Source of the DNA: Gammaproteobacteria bacterium
GTDB lineage: Bacteria; Pseudomonadota; Gammaproteobacteria; SZUA-152
Length of the DNA: 23,841 nt
Reading direction: 5' to 3'
Assembly (NCBI GenBank): GCA_030599435.1
Contig: JAUVNZ010000004.1
Location: forward strand, 1-23,841
Below, in pieces: positions 15,070-22,885 of the stretch (position 1 is the stretch's first letter; the number at the start of each line of letters is the position of its first letter). The notes below the pieces were generated by a model. That model was given only the letters and a program-made list of their open reading frames with translations, was not told where the DNA came from and did not search any database. The position numbers and the translations under genes were made by a program.

Positions 15070-15107
15070 ACTCGTTTAGGGCCCAAGTGTTTAGAGCCCA
15101 GGATAAT

Positions 15108-18100
15108 TTAATCGTGTTGCTCATCCAGCCAGGTTTCATGGCGACATACACCAGACATCTGACACCAGTTACAGGTTTTTTCATCTCCCCACGCCGTCAT
15201 CGTCTCACCTGACTGAATACCATTAATCAGTTCGGCCAGTCGGCCGCCAACCCGTTGGCTAAGTTCATTGAGGGTATCTTTTTCAAGCAATGTTTTTGTT
15301 TGCACTTTATTTTGGTCCAGCGATACATATTCCACACGCGAAGCAGATTGCTTTAGTGCTTGCTCGGCGAGCAGTGCATAAAAAGGCAACTGTATAGACT
15401 CACCCTGTAATACATCTTCTTCTCCAGCCACGCCGCCCGTCTTGTAATCGATTATGGAAATATCTGCTTCTGCTTCATTGTTATTTGAACTGATATCAAC
15501 CCGGTCAAGACGTCCTCGTAGAGTTAAATCTACTCCTGCAAGTTTTACTTCAACATTAGTTTCCGTTGATTTAACTCGCCATGATTGCTGGCGTTCTATT
15601 TGCCAGTCGATGTATGGAGAGATGAGTTCCTGCCAGCGTTTTAACCAGCCACGATGTAAAAAATTATCTTCCAGATCACATGCAAACACCGCTTTGGCAA
15701 TGGAAGATAAAAAACGAATGGCATCTTCACGGTGTTCGTTATTGAGTGGTTGAGTATATGGGCCGGGTAAATCTTGTGCACCTGAGTGAAAAGCATGTAA
15801 GCACAAATGTACGCGTTCTCCGTAGTCAGATTTTTCCAGCATTTCGCGAATTGTTTCGGGCGGTTCAAGGCCAAGGCAGCGGGCAGCGAAAAATTGATAC
15901 GGACAATTTATCAGTTGTTGGTATGCGCTGGCGGATAGTGTTTCGGGTGTTAGGCTGGAATCAATTTGCACAGTCGGGTTTGCGGGAATTGCCTGTGGTA
16001 GCGGTGCTGAAGTATTGGTAACAATGGTTTCCGGTTTAGCAACAAGTCCAGTTAATGTTTTATTAATAAGATTGTTATCGTAAGCGATGGTGTGAAATGA
16101 CTGTATTCGTTCCAGCCAGGGTGAGCACACAACATCTTCACCGTTTTGTTCGGTGCAGCGGGTGATTACAATGTTTGGCGATGATTCCAGTAAACAACGA
16201 AATTGATAAAAATGCTGTGATAGCTGTTCAGACTGGCTTGTAAGACCAAGCGCCTGCCGCACTCCATCGTTGAAAAAAGGTGACTGGTTAATTTTCCCTG
16301 GCAAATATTCTGATTCTGCGCCAGCGATAATCAGGGCGTCAAATTGACACAGTGAACTTTGTGATAAACTCATTAATTGAACATGATTGTTATGTGTGTT
16401 TGGCTGGAAATTGAAACATTCCAGGGTTCGCCCCAGCCAATTACGAAATTCTGACCAGTTCAGTTTGAGGGAGCTGCCTGATGCTGCAGTCTGCAATTGC
16501 TGTATCTCGTCCAATATATCCCGACCCGCATCATCTTTTGAAAATGAATTAGTCAGGCCGAGCATTGTTAGACTTTCGTTAAGCGCATCTATTATTTTTT
16601 TGGGCGAATAGGCTTTGCTCGTTTTGTTAGTATTTTCTAACGTTTTATTACCAAGAAAGGGCAGCAGAGGTTTGGCTGCTGCAGCGACAATGTCTAATAG
16701 GGGGTAAATGTTATTGTATTCAGCAGCCATCTCCGCAGGTAAACGATTTTGTCGAAACTGAGTGTGTTGGTGATAGCGCTTCAGGTTGCTGCCGACATTC
16801 TCTTTTAGGATGACACTTTTCTCGAAGCGATAAATCGTTGCGAGTAAATTTTCGCGATCCTGGCCAGTATTTTCATGGGTGAAAAGTTCTTTTGGCTGGA
16901 AGAAGGGTGATTTCAGTAAGTCCAGTAACGGTTGGTAAGCAAAATCTTCTTCAACTGCTTCAAGCCAGCGTTCCAGTGTTGCTGCTGCGCTGGTAGTTGA
17001 TAAGGCCCAGCCAGCCGCATCCTGTAGTTCAATACCTGAGCGTTCCAGTAAGGCTCGAACTCGACGCGCGAGGCGCCGATTTTCAGTAACAATGCCTATT
17101 TTATGTTTGCCTTCAAGCCACCATTGACGTGCTTGCAAGTCTATTGCCAGCGCCTCTTGCTCGGCACTTTTGGCCTCGTATAAAGAGAGCCGTGATGTTA
17201 CTGGGCTGGAAGGAAATTCTTTCGCGAATTGTTTTGCACGGTCTTGTAACGTTTCGCCAGTCGTGTCAAAAATACTATTAAGGCAAAAGCCATAATCATC
17301 AACAGCTTCAGGAAATTCGATTGTACCATTTGTTTTTTCGGCTGTTGTTTCGGCTGTAATTTCAGAAAGGGAATTGAGAAGTTGTCGTGTGGCACAGTCC
17401 GGATGGTAGTCGATTGAATCACTGGGTGGTGTTGAGCACTGTAGCCACAAGGAAGTCTTACCCTGAGTAATGAATGATTTAAGCCAGGCGGTTTCGGCAG
17501 GAGATAATTGGCTAAATCCAGCCAGGTAAAATGTTTGATCTGGTTGTATGTGTTGCCGGCTATTCGTTAATTTTTCTAAATAACTGGTGTGCCGATCAGT
17601 AATACCTTCATCCTGCATTTGTTGTTGCCATGCTTGCCATAACGTGTGTACCAGAAGGGCTTCTCCTGCCAGGCCGTCAGCTTTTGTATCTGTGCCGTTT
17701 GTACCAGTGTCGTCAGGTTTTTTACTTAAGCTGCTTGGATCATTGTCTGCTTCATACGCATCACCTAATTGCTGTAAGAAATCTTCGAAATTATTGGGTA
17801 AACGGATCTGACGTTCATTTAGATCGTCAAATAATTCCAGCAAACTGTCTGCGAATGTCCACGGGCTTGCTTTCCCATAAAGATATTTATGTTTTTTTAG
17901 TGCTTCTACTAACATTAATTCCCGTTGATGTTCCGTTAAAACGGGTAGAGAACAATATGATAGTCGCGAAACCCAATTGGGAAGAGTATCTATTTCTGGG
18001 CCGAGTAATGCAGAAAAACCGAGTGTTTGCGCGTTAATGTATAAATGTTTCCGGAGTTGTATCGCGGCCTGTGATGAAGGTAGTAGTACAGTGATATCGA

Positions 18101-18230
18101 CCAGATTTGGGAGATTATTTTTATGCTCATTAATAATGTGTGAAGCAAGCTCTGCAAGACAATCTTGCCCGTAGGCAAAAAGGTGCATGGGATTGCTTTT
18201 GTTAATTTTAGTGTTAACAGGCGCAGGCAT
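15108..18230 (-). CDS. addB: AddB-like nuclease subunit with Fe-S cysteine cluster
   Basis: This is the partner subunit of an AddAB-type double-strand-break repair enzyme. The 1040-aa protein begins with a helicase-like domain lacking a Walker A motif (YGQDCLAELASHI, then VLLPSSQAAIQLRKHL, about 50-64). Several non-firmicute AddB proteins also lack this motif. The C-terminal third has INCPYQFFAARCLGLE (about 773-788), a PD-(D/E)XK nuclease with RLDRVDIS and IIDYKTGG (about 928), and CNWCQMSGVCRHETW (about 1015-1029). One upstream cysteine plus the C-x2-C-x5-C group is the 4Fe-4S pattern of AddB. A poorly conserved low-complexity insert (about 165-185, Ser/Asp/Gly/Thr) is probably a loop. It also resembles the model called probable DNA repair protein in beta/gammaproteobacteria, itself AddB-like. 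It starts 64 bp after fdxA. The ATG has no good ribosome site; an ATG 14 codons later is an alternative. Confidence 0.85.
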   Translation of the reverse strand: MPAPVNTKINKSNPMHLFAYGQDCLAELASHIINEHKNNLPNLVDITVLLPSSQAAIQLRKHLYINAQTLGFSALLGPEIDTLPNWVSRLSYCSLPVLTEHQRELMLVEALKKHKYLYGKASPWTFADSLLELFDDLNERQIRLPNNFEDFLQQLGDAYEADNDPSSLSKKPDDTGTNGTDTKADGLAGEALLVHTLWQAWQQQMQDEGITDRHTSYLEKLTNSRQHIQPDQTFYLAGFSQLSPAETAWLKSFITQGKTSLWLQCSTPPSDSIDYHPDCATRQLLNSLSEITAETTAEKTNGTIEFPEAVDDYGFCLNSIFDTTGETLQDRAKQFAKEFPSSPVTSRLSLYEAKSAEQEALAIDLQARQWWLEGKHKIGIVTENRRLARRVRALLERSGIELQDAAGWALSTTSAAATLERWLEAVEEDFAYQPLLDLLKSPFFQPKELFTHENTGQDRENLLATIYRFEKSVILKENVGSNLKRYHQHTQFRQNRLPAEMAAEYNNIYPLLDIVAAAAKPLLPFLGNKTLENTNKTSKAYSPKKIIDALNESLTMLGLTNSFSKDDAGRDILDEIQQLQTAASGSSLKLNWSEFRNWLGRTLECFNFQPNTHNNHVQLMSLSQSSLCQFDALIIAGAESEYLPGKINQSPFFNDGVRQALGLTSQSEQLSQHFYQFRCLLESSPNIVITRCTEQNGEDVVCSPWLERIQSFHTIAYDNNLINKTLTGLVAKPETIVTNTSAPLPQAIPANPTVQIDSSLTPETLSASAYQQLINCPYQFFAARCLGLEPPETIREMLEKSDYGERVHLCLHAFHSGAQDLPGPYTQPLNNEHREDAIRFLSSIAKAVFACDLEDNFLHRGWLKRWQELISPYIDWQIERQQSWRVKSTETNVEVKLAGVDLTLRGRLDRVDISSNNNEAEADISIIDYKTGGVAGEEDVLQGESIQLPFYALLAEQALKQSASRVEYVSLDQNKVQTKTLLEKDTLNELSQRVGGRLAELINGIQSGETMTAWGDEKTCNWCQMSGVCRHETWLDEQHD

Positions 18231-18294
18231 GTTTTTACTTTGTATCGATAGCAGATGGGTCGATGTTATTCATACCCAAAGTATTGCCTGATAA

Positions 18295-18618
18295 TCAACG
18301 TTCAAGGTGTTGGAGTTTGTTGGGTTTGCCTTCCCATTCTTTAGCATCTGCGGGCGCATCTTTCATTTCGGTTATAACTGGCCAGTTTTGAGATAGTTCT
18401 GCGTTCAAGGCTAAAAACTTTTCCTGGTCGGCTGGCAAATCGTCTTCAAGAAATATTGCCTGGATAGGGCATTCAGGTTCACAAAGAGTACAGTCAATAC
18501 ATTCTTCAGGGTCGATTACCAGAAAATTTGGCCCTTCGTGAAAACAATCCACTGGACAAACTTCGACGCAGTCGGTGTATTTACATTTGATGCAATCTTC
18601 CGTAACAACGTAAGTCAT
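18295..18618 (-). CDS. fdxA: 7Fe ferredoxin FdxA
   Basis: This small electron carrier (107 aa) is of the Azotobacter ferredoxin I type, with one 3Fe-4S and one 4Fe-4S cluster. Cysteines C9, C17, C21 and C50 plus C25, C40, C43 and C46 fit the pattern in [18 protein letters not shown] (9-26) and [12 protein letters not shown] (40-51); an extra C12 is also typical. The C-terminal acidic extension ([24 protein letters not shown], 57-80, ending KEWEGK) is the family's characteristic tail. A GGAAAC site lies about 8 nt before the ATG. It starts 16 bp after mutS, and the mutS-fdxA pairing is known in Pseudomonas and relatives. Here the next gene is addB, itself a likely Fe-S protein. Its redox partners are unknown. 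Confidence 0.96.
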   Translation of the reverse strand: MTYVVTEDCIKCKYTDCVEVCPVDCFHEGPNFLVIDPEECIDCTLCEPECPIQAIFLEDDLPADQEKFLALNAELSQNWPVITEMKDAPADAKEWEGKPNKLQHLER

Positions 18619-18634
18619 ATTTTTGTTTCCTGGA

Positions 18635-21280
18635 TCATTTTTTCGTCAATTTGTTAAGTTGATAGAGTAAATCTAATGCTTCGCGTGGCGTAAGGTTGTC
18701 AGGGTTGATTTCTTTTAAACTTTTAAGTGCTGGGTGGTTTTCTTCAGGTGTTTGTGTTGGTTCAGGCTCTGGTTCAGAAAACAAAGAAAATTGCTCAATG
18801 GATTCATTCGTTGGCGAGTCAGCGCTTTGTTTTTCCAGTTGTAACAATCTGTATTGCGCGCGTTTTATTACCCCAGATGGCACGCCTGCAAGTGCGGCGA
18901 CCTGTAAGCCGTAACTCTGGTTTGCCGGACCTTCTTTTACAGTATGCATGAAAACAATTCCATTGCCATGTTCTACAGCATCGAGGTGAACATTAGTTAC
19001 ATTAGGCAATGTTTCCGGCAGGGTGGTGAGTTCAAAGTAATGGGTAGCAAATAAAGTGAAGGCCTTCACTTCGCAGGCCAGTTGTTCGGCGCAGGCCCAT
19101 GCTAACGACAAACCATCGAAGGTGCTGGTGCCGCGACCAACTTCGTCCATGAGCACTAAACTCTGTTCGGTGGCGTTATGCAGTATGTTCGCGGTTTCTG
19201 TCATTTCTACCATAAACGTTGAACGGCCACCGGCCAGATCATCAGAGGCACCGATGCGGGTAAAAATACGATCAATCGGACCAATTTGTGCGCTACGTGC
19301 CGGTACAAAGCTGCCCACATAGGCGAGTAGGGTTATCAACGCAGTCTGTCGCATGTAAGTGGACTTACCGCCCATGTTGGGACCGGTGATAATTAGCATG
19401 CGGCGTGTTTCATCGAAGTGCACATCGTTGGCAATGAACGGATCTGTCATTACCTGTTCAACCACAGGATGACGGCCACCTTCAATGTGTAATCCAGGTG
19501 TGCTGACTAATTCCGGTTGGCACAAATCCAGAGTGTCGGCACGCTCGGCGAGATTAGCCAGAGCATCCAGTTCAGCCAGTGCGCTGGCACTATCTTGCAG
19601 GGCAGGTAATACATCGGCTAGCTTGTCGAAGAGTTTATTATAAAGCGCTTTTTCACGGGCAAGTGCGCGTTCCTTTGCGCTCAATGCTTTGTCTTCAAAT
19701 GCTTTGAGCTCGGGCGTAATGTAACGTTCAGCACCTTTGAGTGTTTGTCTACGAACGTAGTCATCGGGTGCATTTTCAGACTGCAGCTTGCTGATTTCGA
19801 TGTAATAACCGTGCACACGGTTGTAAGCAACTTTGAGTGTGCTGATGCCGGTACGTTCTCGCTCGCGAGTTTCCAGGTCCAGTAAATATTGTCCGGCATT
19901 ATCTTTAATAGCGCGCAACTCATCGAGTTCATTGTCATAACCCGGTGCAATCACGCCACCATCCCGGATCAACATGGGCGGCACATCGATAATGGCTCGC
20001 GTTAATAGTTCATGCTCGCCTGGGTATTCACCAATTGTGTTATGCAGTGTTTCGAGTAAGGCACAATCTAAGCCGATAAAAATTCCAGTGAGCGCAGTAC
20101 GAAGATTGGGCAAACGTTCCAGAGTATCTCGTAGTTGGGAAAAATCTCGTGGCCGTGCACTGCCGATTGCAATACGCGCCAGAATACGTTCGACATCACC
20201 GATGTTTCGCAGGATATCCTGCAAGGATTCAAAATTATGTTGTTCTAGTAGAACCGATATCGCCAGGTGGCGCTGTTGAAGTTGCGGGTGATTTGCTAGC
20301 GGACGATTAATCCAGCGTCGTAACAAGCGGCTGCCCATGGGAGTCGAAGTGTGATCCATGACCCAGGCCAGGGTGTGTTCAGAACCACCACTCAAATTAG
20401 TTTCCAGTTCCAGATTTCGTCGGCTGGCAGCGTCCATCACTATGCTGTCTTCGCGCCGTTCTACTTGCAGTCCCCTGATATGAGGTAAAGCTGTCAGTTG
20501 GGTATCTTTAACGTATTGCAGTAAGCAGCCAGCGGCAGCAATCGCAAGTCCCATGTTTTCGCAACCCTGACCTTCAAGACCAAAGCCTGCAAGATCGTGG
20601 GTACCGAACTGTTGGGTTAATAAACGGGTAGCGGTTTCCAGTTCAAAGTGCCAGGGTGGCAAACGACGTAAACCGCTGCGTTGCTGATAAACAGGTGAGG
20701 GGTTATCTTCATTTATCTGTTCTTCGTTGATAAGCAGTTCAGCAGGATGGATTCGTTCCAGCTCGCCGGCCAGAGCCTCTTCACCTTCGACTTCCAGCAC
20801 ACTAAAACGTCCGCTAGTAATGTCCAGTGTGCTGATGCCGTAGCGGTTTTCATGACACAACACGGCAACCACCAGACTGTCGCGTCTTTCTTCCAACAGG
20901 GCTTCATCGGTGACTGTGCCGGGCGTCACTATACGTACTACTTTACGTTCTACGGGTCCCTTGGAAGTAGCCGGATCACCAATTTGTTCGCAAATGGCGA
21001 CAGATTCCCCTGCGCGCACCAGCTTGGCAAGGTAACCATCCGCCGCATGGTAGGGAATACCGCACATGGGGATAGGGTTGCCGCCGGATTTGCCACGGGC
21101 GGTGAGGGTAATGTCTAGCAGTGTGGAAGCTTTACGGGCATCGTCGAAAAATAATTCGTAAAAATCACCCATGCGGTAGAACAGCAGGGTATTTGGGTGC
21201 TCGGCCTTGATGCGCAAAAATTGCTGCATCATTGGTGTATGTTGCTGGTTTTTTTGCTGGGCGCTAGCGGTGACAGACAT
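18635..21280 (-). CDS. mutS: DNA mismatch repair protein MutS
   Basis: MutS binds mismatches and small loops and, with MutL, starts strand-specific repair. The 881-aa protein (E. coli 853) shows the mismatch-binding GDFYE loop with F40 and E42. It then has connector, lever and clamp domains, including [15 protein letters not shown]. The ABC-type ATPase has Walker [15 protein letters not shown] (about 630-643), [16 protein letters not shown] (about 703) and [10 protein letters not shown] glutamate/proline-rich linker ([20 protein letters not shown]) leads to a C-terminal helical segment like the MutS tetramerisation tail. I start at ATG 21280; a TTG two codons earlier is also possible. It is first in a run with fdxA and addB. 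A pair of ATTGCCAATT repeats lies in the gap upstream. Confidence 0.97.
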   Translation of the reverse strand: MSVTASAQQKNQQHTPMMQQFLRIKAEHPNTLLFYRMGDFYELFFDDARKASTLLDITLTARGKSGGNPIPMCGIPYHAADGYLAKLVRAGESVAICEQIGDPATSKGPVERKVVRIVTPGTVTDEALLEERRDSLVVAVLCHENRYGISTLDITSGRFSVLEVEGEEALAGELERIHPAELLINEEQINEDNPSPVYQQRSGLRRLPPWHFELETATRLLTQQFGTHDLAGFGLEGQGCENMGLAIAAAGCLLQYVKDTQLTALPHIRGLQVERREDSIVMDAASRRNLELETNLSGGSEHTLAWVMDHTSTPMGSRLLRRWINRPLANHPQLQQRHLAISVLLEQHNFESLQDILRNIGDVERILARIAIGSARPRDFSQLRDTLERLPNLRTALTGIFIGLDCALLETLHNTIGEYPGEHELLTRAIIDVPPMLIRDGGVIAPGYDNELDELRAIKDNAGQYLLDLETRERERTGISTLKVAYNRVHGYYIEISKLQSENAPDDYVRRQTLKGAERYITPELKAFEDKALSAKERALAREKALYNKLFDKLADVLPALQDSASALAELDALANLAERADTLDLCQPELVSTPGLHIEGGRHPVVEQVMTDPFIANDVHFDETRRMLIITGPNMGGKSTYMRQTALITLLAYVGSFVPARSAQIGPIDRIFTRIGASDDLAGGRSTFMVEMTETANILHNATEQSLVLMDEVGRGTSTFDGLSLAWACAEQLACEVKAFTLFATHYFELTTLPETLPNVTNVHLDAVEHGNGIVFMHTVKEGPANQSYGLQVAALAGVPSGVIKRAQYRLLQLEKQSADSPTNESIEQFSLFSEPEPEPTQTPEENHPALKSLKEINPDNLTPREALDLLYQLNKLTKK

Positions 21281-21383
21281 CGGCAAAGTTTATCGGAATT
21301 GGCTGGCGGGAACTACAGCTTCAGAAGAACTGAATAACAAATTGATAGTGTTAACTTAAACTAGCAAATTGACGTTCCAATTG

Positions 21384-21404
21384 ATTGCCAATTTATTGCC
21401 AATT
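21384..21404. repeat. Tandem ATTGCCAATT repeat upstream of mutS
   Basis: Two exact 10-bp copies (21384-21393 and 21395-21404), period 11, lie in the 141-bp mutS-pilU gap. CAATTG-type half-sites surround them. The position, about 100 bp before mutS, could fit a promoter UP-like or operator element; the function is not evident. Confidence 0.45.
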
Positions 21405-21421
21405 AATTGATAACAAACGAT

Positions 21422-22531
21422 TTATAATTCTTCAGAGCTGTGGGGCGGTACGCCAGATAAACGCATTTGCAGACGGACATTACTTTGCGAATCAGCGTAG
21501 GCCAGGGCCGTATCTTCCGTGATGCGACCATCCGCGTAGAGCATATAAAGAGATTGGTCGAGAGTCCGCATACCATTATTAGTATCTTTTTCCATGACAT
21601 CGCTAAGATCCTCGAAGTCTCCGCGGCGAATGAGGTCTTTGACTCGCGATGTAGCGACCAAAAGTTCCACAGCCACGGTTCTACTGCCATCTATAGTTGG
21701 AACAAGAACTTGTGAAATAACAGCACGGATATTTTGCGCCAGAGAATAACGCAGTAATTCACGTTTCTCCTGTGGGAACATGTGCACAATGCGTTCAAAT
21801 ACCTGGCTGGCGCTGTTGGCATGCAAAGTGGCAAGGCACAGGTGTCCGGTGTCCGAAAATTCCAGCACGTCTTCCATGATTTCATGTTCACGAACCTCAC
21901 CAATCATCAGCATATCTGGCGACTGGCGCAGGGCGTTAACCAGAGCCTTGTGATAGGAACGGGTATCGGCGCCTACTTCGCGCTGATTAACCACCGATTT
22001 TTTATGCTCGATGACATATTCAATAGGGTCTTCCACGGTGATGATGTGGCTAATGGTATTGCTATTACGGTGATCGATCATTGCTGCCAGTGTGGTGGAC
22101 TTACCCGCACCAGATGGGCCAACGGCCAACACCAGGCCACGCTTGAGCATGACGATGTCCTTTAGCATGGTGGGAATACCCAGGGTTTCAAAATCCGGGA
22201 CGTTGAAAGGCACGGCGCGGATAACCATGCTGATATTGCCCTGCTGGCGAAACAGATTAAATCGGAAACGGCCAATGCCAGGTACGGTGTAACCCAGGCT
22301 CACTTCTGGGTCATTTTCAAAGGCCTCCGCATGTTCTTTTTGCATGACCAGTTGTGCCATTTTGCCGATCTTCCCTGAAGCCAGGGGTTCTGAATCATGG
22401 CTCTGTAACGCACCATTTATGCGGAAAGCAGGTCGTGAGCCGCTACTCAAGAACAGGTCAGAGGCCCCATTGGATACCATTAATTTCAGAAGTTTTGAGA
22501 GTAATTCCACTACTTTCTCCAGGGTTTCCAC
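21422..22531 (-). CDS. pilU: Type IV pilus retraction-type ATPase, PilU-like
   Basis: PilT and PilU are hexameric ATPases on the cytoplasmic face that power pilus retraction. PilU acts as an accessory motor to PilT. The 369-aa protein has an N-terminal PAS-like domain (NGASDLFLSSGSRPAFRINGAL, 21-42), Walker A GPSGAGKST (138-146), the Asp box HIITVEDPIEYV (about 161-172), Walker B MLMIGEVRE (about 209-217) and the His box TGHLCLATLHAN. The C-terminal DGRITEDTALAYADSQSNVRLQMRL and the GHLCLATLHAN form match P. aeruginosa PilU better than PilT. The start is GTG at 22531; no ribosome site is clear, and PilU alignment suggests the true start may be a few residues inside. No other pil gene is nearby. 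It is 141 bp upstream of mutS, same strand. Confidence 0.85.
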   Translation of the reverse strand: METLEKVVELLSKLLKLMVSNGASDLFLSSGSRPAFRINGALQSHDSEPLASGKIGKMAQLVMQKEHAEAFENDPEVSLGYTVPGIGRFRFNLFRQQGNISMVIRAVPFNVPDFETLGIPTMLKDIVMLKRGLVLAVGPSGAGKSTTLAAMIDHRNSNTISHIITVEDPIEYVIEHKKSVVNQREVGADTRSYHKALVNALRQSPDMLMIGEVREHEIMEDVLEFSDTGHLCLATLHANSASQVFERIVHMFPQEKRELLRYSLAQNIRAVISQVLVPTIDGSRTVAVELLVATSRVKDLIRRGDFEDLSDVMEKDTNNGMRTLDQSLYMLYADGRITEDTALAYADSQSNVRLQMRLSGVPPHSSEEL

Positions 22532-22885
22532 GTGCTGAGGTGATTCAGGTTTTCCAGTGTAACAAATTTGCTGGGGCTGACTATTGCTGGAGGGAATAAC
22601 AGAGAATCCCCATGTATCAGGAGAAAAAGGCTATAGCCTAGGGGGTAGAGAATAGACCTGACAAATCGGTAGATTCGGTGAAATAAAGGGCTAATTGTTT
22701 GATTGGTCTCATAAAGCTTGCTCCATAGCAGCCGTTATATATAGGGGTTATTGGCTTCTATTAGCAGGCCCGGCTGTGCAGGTTCAGTATTTAAAGTTCG
22801 ATGCTCAATTCTGGTAATGCTCAAACAGCCAAATTAGATAGCCTAATCACTTTGATGGTCGCAAAATGGGATTTAGCGAGACAGC
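22532..22885. other. Intergenic region between pilU and the sensor kinase
   Basis: This 354-bp gap separates divergent genes. I see no gene in it. A short open frame at 22801-23013 runs into the kinase in another frame and shows no recognisable sequence. A 12-bp perfect palindrome AGGCTATAGCCT sits at 22628-22639. The A/T-rich TATATATAGG (22737-22746) could be part of a promoter for the kinase, but no paired -35 was found. Confidence 0.5.

Larger units (their letters stand above)
14658..15107. other. Non-coding gap between addB and addA with repeats and hairpins
   Basis: These 450 bp lie between addB and addA, which are usually nearly touching in other bacteria. No credible gene is present. 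The gap holds, left to right: a very A/T-rich stretch (14704-14780); a stem TAAAGTGT/ACACTTTA (14842-14849 with 14860-14867); a stem CCAGAGC/GCTCTGG with loop TTATT (14877-14883 with 14889-14895); a direct repeat TATGTATTACA (14923-14933 and 14944-14954); a 10-bp hairpin that probably ends addB (15042-15069); and a tandem pair GTTTAGRGCCCA (15074-15085, 15089-15100). It probably carries the addA promoter on the minus strand. I could not place its boxes with confidence. Confidence 0.6.

Noticed and set aside
22628..22639. 12-bp palindrome AGGCTATAGCCT
   Set aside because: A single short palindrome with no second copy nearby; chance is likely in 24 kb.
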